This document shows, one piece after another, positions 1 to 6,067 of a DNA stretch of 14,128 nt. The position numbers were made by a program, and so were the translations under genes. This DNA is from Accumulibacter sp. (GTDB taxonomy: Bacteria > Pseudomonadota > Gammaproteobacteria > Burkholderiales > Rhodocyclaceae), in assembly GCA_031276375.1 (NCBI GenBank), contig JAISNE010000302.1, positions 1 to 14,128 of the forward strand, given 5' to 3'. Below the pieces are notes generated by a model that saw only the letters and a list, made by a program, of their open reading frames with translations, did not search any database and was not told where the DNA came from. Numbering within the stretch: the stretch's first letter is position 1; every line of letters starts with the position of its first letter.

Positions 1-2
1 GG

Positions 3-110
3 TATGCGGATAAATACCGCGACAAGCAACATGCGATCTATTTGATCGGCGTGGAATTCAGCAGGGAAACCCGCAATGTGCTGGATTTCCAGTGGGAAAA
101 ATGTGAATAA
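3..110 (+). CDS. C-terminal fragment of AAA-ATPase-like / PD-(D/E)XK nuclease superfamily protein
   Basis: The frame is open from the window edge to the TAA at 108-110 and gives 35 residues, containing YADKYRD, then LIGVEFSRETRN, ending in WEKCE. The block YADKY-x(5-8)-IxLIGVEFS-x-E-x-RN is the characteristic end of the large family of bacterial proteins with an N-terminal AAA-ATPase-like domain and a C-terminal PD-(D/E)XK nuclease-like domain (DUF1703 type). The role of that family is uncertain; its members are often multicopy and mobile-like. Only the tail is here, so neither the ATPase nor the nuclease catalytic residues can be checked. The family assignment rests on this short motif and is from memory. 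Confidence 0.65.
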   Translation, partial: YADKYRDKQHAIYLIGVEFSRETRNVLDFQWEKCE

Positions 111-190
111 TCGAGAGAAACCGCCTCTATCCCACGGGCAATATCGGAAAAGCAAGAAATTAGCGACAGCCCTTCAGCCCGCATAATGCC

Positions 191-230
191 AAGTTGCGGT
201 CAAACCCTCGCGATACGCCAAAAATGACCG
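191..230 (+). repeat. 40-bp direct repeat, copy 1 (MITE terminus)
   Basis: This segment begins AAGTTGCGGTCAAACCCTCG and ends ATGACCG. It recurs at 339-378 with one difference (cgcGatacg versus cgcTatacg). The two copies flank the REPIN-like unit, as if that unit had been inserted with duplication of the MITE end, or as if the end had been tandemly duplicated around it. Confidence 0.8.
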
Positions 231-256
231 CGTTATGCGATCTCGCGGCTCGTATT

Positions 257-335
257 GCGGGCGGGACGCCCGCGCTCCACTCTCTCGCGCCAAAATCCGG
301 GAGCGCGGGCGTCTCGCCCGCTTCGTGGGACTTAT
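257..335. repeat. REPIN-like GC-rich double hairpin, copy 1
   Basis: There are two adjacent 7-bp hairpins. H1 is GCGGGCG-GGA-CGCCCGC (257-273) and H2 is GCGGGCG-TCT-CGCCCGC (305-321). The halves are also mutual inverted repeats: arm 257-278 pairs with arm 300-321, 21 of 22 positions. They are separated by an AT-poor spacer ending CAAAATCC. This is the architecture of a REP doublet (REPIN). A copy at 13462-13540 matches at all but two positions over 79 bp. No RAYT (REP-associated Y1 transposase) gene is in this window. Confidence 0.75.
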
Positions 336-338
336 ACA

Positions 339-378
339 AAGTTGCGGTCAAACCCTCGCTATACGCCAAAAATGACCG
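339..378 (+). repeat. 40-bp direct repeat, copy 2
   Basis: 39 of 40 positions match the segment at 191-230. It resumes the MITE sequence after the REPIN-like unit. A diverged third relative is at about 13731-13769 (gcggtcaagcc...gatacgccaggaatgaccg) in the right-hand element. Confidence 0.8.
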
Positions 379-591
379 GAATCCCGATACGTCGGACTTG
401 CATATCAACGGCCTATTGATCGCAACTTGGTATCAAGCACACCCTCGCCGGCATCGGACCTCCACCATCCCTTCATTTACTCGAAAATCATGCAAACGGG
501 ATCGGCTAACTGAGGTTTTCAGGGTAATTCAACTCAAGCGAACGCGGCAGCTACTACTGGACGACGCCGGAGGCGGGCGGCAAGGAGGATC

Positions 592-681
592 GTGACCAAG
601 GTGCGCGTACACCGCTATCTGGACGGCGCCTTGTCCATTTTCCACGAAAATTGGCGAGTCATACGCCAGAATGGAGATTGA
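592..681 (+). pseudogene. Transposase C-terminal remnant
   Basis: A short frame reads VTKVRVHRYLDGALSIFHENW and stops at the TGA at 679-681. The pattern K-x-VRVH-x-Y-x-DG-x-L-x-IFH resembles the end of integrase-core (DDE) transposases of the ISNCY/IS481-like type. No catalytic core precedes it; upstream in the same frame the sequence quickly turns into arginine/alanine-rich nonsense. The following stretch 740-790 (aaagcggacaatcc..., then aaaaccggacaagtcta, then aggctcgtgacatg) looks like the paired 'CGGACA' blocks commonly found just beyond the 3' end of such elements, so a decayed IS tail is the best reading. Family assignment is from memory. Nothing else is visible in 431-591. Confidence 0.4.
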
Positions 682-884
682 TCGATGCGCTGAAACAGAC
701 CGCCCGAGGAGTTCGCCAGGTTCCATCCCCGGCATAAAAAGCGGACAATCCATGTGCTACAAAACCGGACAAGTCTAAAGGCTCGTGACATGAACCGGCG
801 ATTTGTTTTTATCCTGGGCAGACCTGAACGCGCCCGCGTGGGCCGGGCGGATATTTTGCCGGTTTGAGCGAAAGAGACGATCCG

Positions 885-1139
885 ATGTTGAGCGAAGCCG
901 AAATGAAACGTCTGCGCTGGCGGTGCACGCACCGCGCGCAGCTCGAAATGGATTTGCTGCTGGGAAATTTTCTCGACAGGCATTTTTCGAAACTCAGCCC
1001 CGAGCAGGAGGCGGCGTTCGTCGTCCTCGCCGAGCTGGAGGACATCGAACTCTGGCCGCTGGTGATGGGCCGGCGCGAATGCCCGGATCCCGTCCAGCGG
1101 CAGATCCTGGCGCTGTTGCGCAAGTCCGGAAGCGATTGA
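885..1139 (+). CDS. sdhE: SdhE/YgfY family FAD assembly factor 2 for succinate dehydrogenase
   Basis: About 84 residues, a normal length for the family (Sdh5/DUF339), which acts in the cytoplasm in flavinylation of SdhA/FrdA. The fold signature is clear: KRLRWRC, then E-M-DLLLGNFLD, LSPEQEAAF, L-E-LEDIELWPLVMG. In the conserved surface motif RGxxE, the sequence here is RAQLE, i.e. the glycine is replaced by alanine while the Arg and Glu are kept. I use ATG 885 as the start because a purine run (GAAAGAGA) lies about 10 nt upstream; an in-frame TTG at 864 and an ATG at 924 are alternatives. No sdh or frd genes are in the window. It converges on the DUF2863 gene. Confidence 0.75.
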   Translation: MLSEAEMKRLRWRCTHRAQLEMDLLLGNFLDRHFSKLSPEQEAAFVVLAELEDIELWPLVMGRRECPDPVQRQILALLRKSGSD

Positions 1140-1194
1140 TTTCCAGCCGGCCGGAACAGGCGCCCGGCCGCCGGCCCACGGACGATCGCGCCGG

Positions 1195-1210
1195 GCGCCG
1201 CTTCCGGCGC
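1195..1210. terminator. GC-rich hairpin between convergent sdhE and DUF2863 gene
   Basis: Stem GCGCCG / CGGCGC with a CTTC loop, in a run of overlapping GC palindromes (1145-1215) that fills the whole gap between the two convergent stop codons. There is no U-tract on either strand, so it could block read-through or stabilise 3' ends but is not a canonical intrinsic terminator. Confidence 0.35.
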
Positions 1211-1215
1211 GGCGC

Positions 1216-2391
1216 TCAGTGCAGCGTTTGCGACGGCGTGTTGTCGAGATCGGGCATCTCGGCGTGCACCGGCTCGCCTTCGACGTGGGGATAGAGCGGA
1301 GCGCCGCAATCGTCGCAGAACTCATACGGGAACTGCTGGTTGTGCACGATCACTTCCTTGACGCCCGACTCGCGCAGGAGCGTCTCGACCTCGCCGACGA
1401 CGTCCGTCGTTTCGTCCTCGCTGCCGAGCAGCGGCCAGACGATGCCGTGGTAGATCGTGTCGCTGTTGCGCGGGCCGAAACCGATGCGGTATTCCTCCAG
1501 GCGCTTGTCGTAAAAGCCGCCGACGACCGCGCGCAGGGATTCGGCCGGCTTGCCGAAAGTGGTCTGCAGGAAAGCCACCGAAGCGCGCAGCGAGTACGGG
1601 CGCGAAGCCATGTCGGCCAGGCGGCAGGCGGCGTGATAGGCGTCGGCCAAGAGCGGCTGGAAAGCGCAGCCGGCGAGCAGGGATTCGAGCGACGGCCCGC
1701 CCTGCTTGACCCACTCCTTGAGCGCCGACTCGCGCGTGACGCCGTCGGACTCGTTCCAGCGGAAGATCGGCATGCCGCGCGGCACGGCGACGGCGCCGAT
1801 CAGATAGCGCGTGTCGGAAAGAAACTGATTGGTCTCCGGCAAGTCCGAAATATCCAGTTGCAGCGGTTTGCCGCCCAGCGCCGCGTCGCCCAGGTCGCGC
1901 ATCAGTTGCCAGGTGTCGACAAAGCTGCGCGGCAGTTGATCGGGACTGAAGAGGTAATCGACCAGGGCCAACCGGGCGGCGGCGGAAAAGACGTGCGCGC
2001 CAAGATGCACCTTGAGCGTTTGCAAGGTTTCCCGCGGGATCGTTCCGGCCGGGATCGAAAAGCGCGACCACGCCAGCAGCGGCGCGCTGAACAGCAGCAC
2101 GTCGTGGTCTTTTCCCTGGTGGGCCAGCACGCAGGACTCGGCGCGCGCCTCGATGGCGTCGGCCAGGCAATCGTGCGCCGTCGCGTGCGAATCGAACAGG
2201 CGGTCGAGCGAGGCATTCAGGTCTTCCTCCACGCCTTCTTGCAGAATGCGGTCGATGAGTTCGACCATCTGCCGGTTCCAGAAATCCTCCTCCAGCCGCC
2301 CCCCGGATTCGGCAAGTCCGGTGGCCAGGCGGCCGAGTTCAGTGGCATCCGAGGACATGCGTTTGCGCGAGGAAAGACGGTTGCGTTTCAT
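1216..2391 (-). CDS. DUF2863 family protein
   Basis: 391 residues, full length. The function of the family is unknown; it is characteristic of Betaproteobacteria. Recognisable features are a basic N-terminus (MKRNRLSSRKR), a long helical region with LLFSAPLLAWSRFSIPAG at about residues 100-120, IGFGPRNSDTIYHGIVWPLLG near 300-325, and a C-terminal FCDDCGAPLYPHVEGEPVHAEMP block (about 360-380). The CxxC pair and histidines of that block could hold a metal, though this is not shown. There is no signal peptide or membrane segment, so it is probably cytoplasmic. The ATG at 2391 is the only plausible start, and the preceding ~390 bp are non-coding. It is transcribed alone and away from the catabolic cluster. 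Confidence 0.85.
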   Translation of the reverse strand: MKRNRLSSRKRMSSDATELGRLATGLAESGGRLEEDFWNRQMVELIDRILQEGVEEDLNASLDRLFDSHATAHDCLADAIEARAESCVLAHQGKDHDVLLFSAPLLAWSRFSIPAGTIPRETLQTLKVHLGAHVFSAAARLALVDYLFSPDQLPRSFVDTWQLMRDLGDAALGGKPLQLDISDLPETNQFLSDTRYLIGAVAVPRGMPIFRWNESDGVTRESALKEWVKQGGPSLESLLAGCAFQPLLADAYHAACRLADMASRPYSLRASVAFLQTTFGKPAESLRAVVGGFYDKRLEEYRIGFGPRNSDTIYHGIVWPLLGSEDETTDVVGEVETLLRESGVKEVIVHNQQFPYEFCDDCGAPLYPHVEGEPVHAEMPDLDNTPSQTLH

Positions 2392-2420
2392 GGCGGGCTT
2401 CCGGGATTGAACAGTCCGCT

Positions 2421-2426
2421 ATTGTA
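2421..2426 (-). promoter_or_regulatory. Possible -10 element for the DUF2863 gene
   Basis: On the minus strand, TACAAT lies 30 bp upstream of the DUF2863 ATG, inside the only AT-richer patch of the leader. No good -35 hexamer is seen 16-18 bp upstream, so this is a weak call. Confidence 0.25.
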
Positions 2427-2467
2427 GCCTGCTCACCGCCGTATTCCGGATTCCGCGCGCGGGCGAT

Positions 2468-2536
2468 CCAGGGCAATCGCATTTACCCTTTTTGGACGAG
2501 TATACGATCACATGAAACGCGACACGCTCGGCGGTT
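2468..2536 (+). repeat. Cluster-flanking diverged direct repeat, left copy
   Basis: Shares with 13143-13216, in the same orientation, the ordered blocks CCAGG, ATCGCATTTACC, TTTTTGGA-x-GAG, AACGCGA and GCTCGGCGGTT, with only a few bp of difference in spacing. It lies just outside the dctM end of the cluster; its partner lies just outside the rpiR end. It is non-coding in all sensible frames. Confidence 0.6.
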
Positions 2537-2599
2537 CGAGAGACCGTGAGACACCGCTCATTGCCATGGAACCGCCGGCCCTCTCCCGCCCTTCGGGCA

Positions 2600-2681
2600 C
2601 CCTCCCCCACATGTGGGGGAGGGGAACGGCAAGCTCCGGGGCTTCTCTGGTGTGTCCCTTCTCCCTTCCACAGGGAGAAGG
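2600..2681. repeat. Two palindromes downstream of dctM
   Basis: A perfect 24-bp palindrome occupies 2600-2623 (each half is CCCTCCCCCACA or its complement). A second hairpin occupies 2657-2681, with a 9-bp stem CCTTCTCCC/GGGAGAAGG and a 7-nt loop. They resemble the CT-rich palindromic repeats scattered through many proteobacterial genomes. Their position, 100-180 bp beyond the dctM stop codon, lets them act as a transcript end or stabiliser, but there is no U-tract. The rest of 2392-2781 shows no gene. Confidence 0.6.
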
Positions 2682-2781
2682 CGGCGGATTCGCCCGCTGG
2701 GTGAAAGCGATAGGCTCGGCAGATTCCTGCTTTCGCCGCAGAGGACGCCTTGGGCTTTTGCTTTCCTTCCCGATTCCACGT

Positions 2782-4080
2782 TCAGTAGTTGAAGCCGAGC
2801 AGGCTTGGAAGGAAGGTGGAAATGGGTTCGCAGAACACCACCAGCAGGACCACCAGTGTCATGACGATGATGTACGGCAGCACGGCGATGGCGAGTTTCT
2901 CCACGCTTACCCCGGACAATCGCGAGGCGACGAACAAGTTGACTCCCATCGGCGGCGTGAGCAGCCCCACCTCATTGGCGATGACCATGACGATGCCGAA
3001 ATGGATGAGGTTGATATCCAGCTCTCTGAGCACCGGCACCAGAACCGGGGTCACGAGAATCACCATGGCCAGTGTTTCGATGAACATGCCGAGCACGTAG
3101 AGCATGGCCACGATCAGCAGCATGATGATGTACTTGTCGCGGGTGATGGCGATCATGAATTCGGCCAGCCGCACCGGCGCTTCCTCGTAAGTGAGAATCT
3201 TGCCGAACAGGGTGGAGGCGCCGACGATGACGGTGATGGCGCCGCACAGCATGACGCCTTCGACCAGGGAATCGTAGATGTCCTTCCAGGTGAGCGCCCG
3301 GTTGACCATCGTGCCGACGAACAACGCCCATGCCACGGAGACGACCGAGGCTTCCACCGGGGTGGCGAGGCCGGAATAAATGGAGCCGAGCACGATCACT
3401 ACCGTGGCGAGGGAAAAGAACGATTCCTTGCAGGTTTTGAAGAAGGCCATCCAGGTGAATTCGCCAATGGTTTCATCCGCCTTGAAGCCGCCCCTCCGGG
3501 CGAGGATGTAGGCCATGACGGACAGCGACGCCGCCATGATGAAGCCGGGAATGAAGCCGGCGGCGAACATGCCCGAGATGGAGATGTTGGCGACGATGGC
3601 ATAGATGATCATCGGGTTGCTGGGCGGAATGAGAATGCCGATGGTGCCGCCCGAGGCCGAGCTTGCGCCGGCGTAGGCCGGCGAATAACCGTTTCTTATC
3701 ATGGCCGGAACCATGATCGCTCCGATGGCCGCCACCGTCGAGGTGGCCGAGCCGGTGATGGAGGCGAACACGGCGCAGGCCAGAATGGTGGTGATGCCGA
3801 TGCCTCCGTAGATGCGCCCGACCAGGGCGCGCACGACGTTGATGATCTGGCTGGTGATGTTGCCGCGCTCCATCAGCGCGCCGGCGACGATGAAACAGGG
3901 AATGGCCAGCAGCGGAAAGATGTTCAATCCGTCATAGAGGGAGGACTGGACCACCGCCAGGGGCAGGATGTCGCTGGTCACCAGGGCCAGCGTGGCGGCG
4001 ATCGCCAGCGCGGCGTAAATGGGCAGGCCCAGCAGGAACAGCACGGTCATGGAAGTGAGAAGAACGGTCAGAACGCTCAT
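2782..4080 (-). CDS. dctM: TRAP transporter large permease subunit (DctM family)
   Basis: 432 residues, the usual length. The protein is strongly hydrophobic with about 12 predicted helices across the inner membrane. It carries family landmarks GLPIYAALAIAA near the N-terminus, PLLAIPCFIVAGALMERG (about 55-75), ITGSATSTVAAIG (about 105-120), the GTIGILIPPSNPMIIYA block (about 145-160) and LTPPMGVNLFVAS in the C-terminal half. DctM is the Na+-coupled transport channel and works with DctQ and periplasmic DctP. Its ATG overlaps the dctQ stop in an ATGA (4077-4080) and is preceded by AAGGAG within dctQ, so translation is probably coupled. It is the last gene of the minus-strand cluster. Confidence 0.95.
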   Translation of the reverse strand: MSVLTVLLTSMTVLFLLGLPIYAALAIAATLALVTSDILPLAVVQSSLYDGLNIFPLLAIPCFIVAGALMERGNITSQIINVVRALVGRIYGGIGITTILACAVFASITGSATSTVAAIGAIMVPAMIRNGYSPAYAGASSASGGTIGILIPPSNPMIIYAIVANISISGMFAAGFIPGFIMAASLSVMAYILARRGGFKADETIGEFTWMAFFKTCKESFFSLATVVIVLGSIYSGLATPVEASVVSVAWALFVGTMVNRALTWKDIYDSLVEGVMLCGAITVIVGASTLFGKILTYEEAPVRLAEFMIAITRDKYIIMLLIVAMLYVLGMFIETLAMVILVTPVLVPVLRELDINLIHFGIVMVIANEVGLLTPPMGVNLFVASRLSGVSVEKLAIAVLPYIIVMTLVVLLVVFCEPISTFLPSLLGFNY

Positions 4081-4613
4081 GGCGCCGCTCCTTCCCCGGG
4101 ACCGAGACCGATGTCGGTTTCCACCGCCACCATCTTGCGCAGCGTGCCCGCGCGCCAGTGGAGGATGTAGGTTTCGACCATGCGCCAGTTCATCAGCACG
4201 GCGCCGACGGGAATGGCGGCTTCCACATAGGCGATGTTTACGCCGAGGGTCGCGGACAATTCCCCGTACTGAATGGAATTCGCCACCAGGTCGAAGCAGA
4301 AAACGGCGAGGAAAACGTTGAAGGCGAACAGAATGGTGTCGGCGATGATGCGGAAAACCAGCCGCGCCTTCCAGGGCATGAACATGAACTGCGCGGTGAC
4401 GCGCACATGGGCGAGTTTCTGCGCGGCCACCGCGGTTCCCAGATACACCGCGCAGATGAAGCTGAACCGGCTCACTTCCTCGGCCCAGGCGATGGCGCCG
4501 CCGGTGACGATGCGCACGACGACCTGCGCCGTGAGGCTGAGGATCATGATGCCGATCAGCACGACACAGATATAGGTTTCGAAATTGAAATATATTTTTT
4601 TCAGTAAGGACAT
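4077..4613 (-). CDS. dctQ: TRAP transporter small permease subunit (DctQ family)
   Basis: 178 residues with four hydrophobic segments (about 12-35, 50-70, 90-112, 130-150). The family motif WAEEVSRF follows the first helix. The subunit bridges to DctM in the inner membrane. The C-terminal ~35 residues (after WRAGTLRK) are hydrophilic and glycine/proline-rich. The start at ATG 4613 has GGAG 9 nt upstream. It is separated from dctP by an unusual 220-bp hairpin-rich spacer rather than by the few bases typical of TRAP operons. Confidence 0.92.
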   Translation of the reverse strand: MSLLKKIYFNFETYICVVLIGIMILSLTAQVVVRIVTGGAIAWAEEVSRFSFICAVYLGTAVAAQKLAHVRVTAQFMFMPWKARLVFRIIADTILFAFNVFLAVFCFDLVANSIQYGELSATLGVNIAYVEAAIPVGAVLMNWRMVETYILHWRAGTLRKMVAVETDIGLGPGEGAAP

Positions 4614-4634
4614 GTCCGAGTGCTCCGAAAGGGG

Positions 4635-4821
4635 GTCAGGTATCAGGGATCAGGAGTCAGGGATCGGAAAAAGTTACCGGCGACTTCGTCGCCGCGAAGA
4701 AAGTCGAGCTGGCATGGTTCTGTTCATCCCCTATCGCCCCGAAGGGGCGCTGATATATTTCTGATACCTGATCCCTGAACCCTGATACCTGACTGGCGGA
4801 AGCGAAGCTTCCGCCAGTCAG
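4635..4821. repeat. Composite inverted-repeat / hairpin array between dctP and dctQ
   Basis: The outer arms are built of short TCAGG-containing units: GTCAGGTATCAGGG... at 4635-4665, and an inverted counterpart ending ...CCCTGATACCTGAC at 4763-4793. Between them are hairpins CGGCGAC-TTC-GTCGCCG (4678-4694) and CGCCCC-GAA-GGGGCG (4735-4749). Next to the dctP stop is a perfect 15-bp stem, CTGACTGGCGGAAGC with its complement and a 3-nt GAA loop (4789-4821). All three hairpins have 3-nt loops. No U-tract follows the strong stem in the minus direction, so a 3'-end stabiliser for dctP mRNA is more likely than full termination. Confidence 0.85.
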
Positions 4822-4833
4822 AAGCAGGAGACG

Positions 4834-5853
4834 CTATTTCTTCGGCATGGCGGCGATGACGGCCAGGGCCTTGTCGGTGAGGGATTTCATCTCCGGCGTG
4901 TTCAGGAAGTCTTTCCATACGCCGCGGGCTTTTTCCTGCCAGCGGACTTCCTCGGCGGGGTCGATGATGGTTATTTGCATGCCGTTCTCGATGCTGAGCT
5001 TCTTGCTGTCGGACTGTTCTTTCTCGGCGGCGGCCCACTCTTCCTTCTGGGCGGTCTCGACGGCCTTGTCCACCAGCGCGCGGGTGTCCGCGTCCAGCTT
5101 CCTGTACCAGGCATCGCTGACGATGACCGGGCCGATCCACAGCATGTAGTGGATTTCCGTCATGTATTTCTGGACTTCCCAGAATTTGTTGTCGCGGTTG
5201 GTGACGTACATGTTTTCCTGACCGTCGACCACCCCCTGTTGCAGCGCGTTGAACACTTCCGACCAGGCCATCGGATGAGGCTCGATGCCCCAGGCGCGGA
5301 AGGCGGCGAGCTGCATGGCGGTGGGAGAGACGCGGATTTTCAGGCCCTGGAGGTCTTCCAGCTTGTTGATGGGCTTCTTGGAATTGGTGATGCTGCGCCA
5401 GCCGCCGATCATCCAGCCCAGCGGGCGGGCGCCGGATTCCTTGGCCACCTGATCGGCGAGCGCCGTGGTGAACGCCTTGTCGGACAGAACCGCATAGGCC
5501 TCGTCCATGCTGGTGAACAAGTAGGGCAGGCAAAGCACGTTGGCCGTCGGCGCGGACGGCGTCAGGTTGCCGGCGAACAGCGTGGCGATGTGCAGTTCCG
5601 CGTTGCGGATCTGTTTGACGTTGGCCGTTTCGTCGCCCATGGTGCCGCCAAGATAGACTTTGACGGTAATGGCGCCGCCGGATTCCTTTTCGACGATATC
5701 CTTGAACCTGTTCAGCAAGACGCCGTGGTTGCTGCCAGGGGTGTTGGCCGAGGCGGCCATGATGGTTTGCTTCTTGTAGGTGGCCGCGGAGGCGGTCATG
5801 GCGACGGAAAGCAGCAGGGCTGCCAATAGGGACAAGCGGGACAAGCGTTTCAT
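4834..5853 (-). CDS. dctP: TRAP transporter substrate-binding protein (DctP family)
   Basis: 339 residues. A signal peptide is evident (MKRLSR, hydrophobic LLAALLLSVAM, predicted cleavage after TASA at residue 23), placing the mature protein in the periplasm. Family blocks are seen: LGGTMGDETANVKQIRNAELHIA (65-90), LPYLF (109-113), LKIRVSP (171-177), and EVFNALQQGVVDGQEN (199-214). Arg174 in KIRV is the arginine that in characterised DctP-type proteins salt-bridges the ligand carboxylate, which argues for an acidic substrate. I start at ATG 5853 because AAAGGA sits 6 nt upstream; longer in-frame versions (to 5979) would put non-conserved sequence, including a CRISPR-like repeat, before the signal peptide. 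It is followed by a strong hairpin array. Confidence 0.93.
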   Translation of the reverse strand: MKRLSRLSLLAALLLSVAMTASAATYKKQTIMAASANTPGSNHGVLLNRFKDIVEKESGGAITVKVYLGGTMGDETANVKQIRNAELHIATLFAGNLTPSAPTANVLCLPYLFTSMDEAYAVLSDKAFTTALADQVAKESGARPLGWMIGGWRSITNSKKPINKLEDLQGLKIRVSPTAMQLAAFRAWGIEPHPMAWSEVFNALQQGVVDGQENMYVTNRDNKFWEVQKYMTEIHYMLWIGPVIVSDAWYRKLDADTRALVDKAVETAQKEEWAAAEKEQSDSKKLSIENGMQITIIDPAEEVRWQEKARGVWKDFLNTPEMKSLTDKALAVIAAMPKK

Positions 5854-5892
5854 AAAGATTCCTTTCATCGAAAATAAACTTCGGTTGGAAAC

Positions 5893-5945
5893 CTCCCCCT
5901 TCAGGGGGACAATCTGGCCTGGGAGGGGCGTAACCCCTTCCAGGC
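5893..5945. other. Two stable hairpins in the dctP leader / adh 3' region
   Basis: CCCCC-TTCA-GGGGG (about 5895-5908) is followed by a 12-bp stem, GCCTGGGAGGGG against CCCCTTCCAGGC (5917-5928/5934-5945, one G-T type mismatch) with a CGTAA loop. They lie between the dehydrogenase stop (6068) and the dctP start (5853) and would be in the 5' leader of dctP or the 3' end of the preceding message. No clear U-tract or promoter was found in 5854-6067. Confidence 0.6.
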
Positions 5946-5946
5946 T

Positions 5947-5977
5947 GTTTCGCCCGGCCACGGGCGTGGATTGAAAC
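5947..5977 (+). repeat. Solitary CRISPR-repeat-like sequence (type I-C-like)
   Basis: This 31-bp sequence begins GTTT, contains the perfect hairpin CGCCCG-GCCA-CGGGCG, and ends TGGATTGAAAC. The length, central GC hairpin and terminal (G)TGGATTGAAAC match the layout of type I-C CRISPR repeats. Only one unit exists here; there is no second repeat at spacer distance and no cas gene in the window. It may be an orphan repeat, the relic of an array, or a look-alike palindromic repeat. Confidence 0.45.
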
Positions 5978-6067
5978 ATGAGGTTGTTTCGGTTGCGGGA
6001 AAAGACATTGACTTGCCGTTGATGAAAACAGGGCGCCGGCCGCGTCCTTGTTCGTCCGGACCGGGGA

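Larger units (their letters stand above)
189..430. mobile_element. MITE-like element with CCAAGTTGCG terminal inverted repeats
   Basis: A non-coding element bounded by CCAAGTTGCG at 189-198 and its reverse complement CGCAACTTGG at 421-430. The match extends inward as CCAAGTTGCG-R-TCAA (189-203 against 416-430). No transposase is encoded, and no convincing target-site duplication is visible. Inside are a 40-bp direct repeat (191-230 and 339-378) and a REPIN-like double hairpin (257-321). A related element lies at 13542-13821. The sub-terminal sequence at 361-430 (atacgcc-x(3-5)-atgaccg, then a GTCGGACTTGCATATCAACGG-like block) is recognisable there twice, once in each orientation. Short open frames in both elements are by-products of the repeat and should not be annotated as proteins. 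Confidence 0.6.

Noticed and set aside
194..595. 133-codon + frame and its minus counterpart in the left repeat region
   Set aside because: Runs through the MITE/REPIN sequence; similar peptides recur in the right-hand copy, showing they are translations of repeats.
1219..2427. 402-codon open frame on + opposite the DUF2863 gene
   Set aside because: Mirror of a strongly coding minus strand; the Arg/Gln/Val-rich translation has no family-like motifs, while the minus product is a full DUF2863 protein.
2512..4170. 552-codon + frame rich in His/Asp/Gly
   Set aside because: Antisense of dctM/dctQ; the His-Asp-Gly composition is what reversed membrane-protein codons give. No start signal or domain.
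4834..5979. Longer DctP start (381 codons)
   Set aside because: Would bury the signal peptide behind 42 residues encoded by intergenic hairpins and the CRISPR-like repeat; AAAGGA favours ATG 5853.
5893..6060. CRISPR array
   Set aside because: Only one repeat-like unit; no second copy at 60-75 bp spacing on either side and no cas genes.
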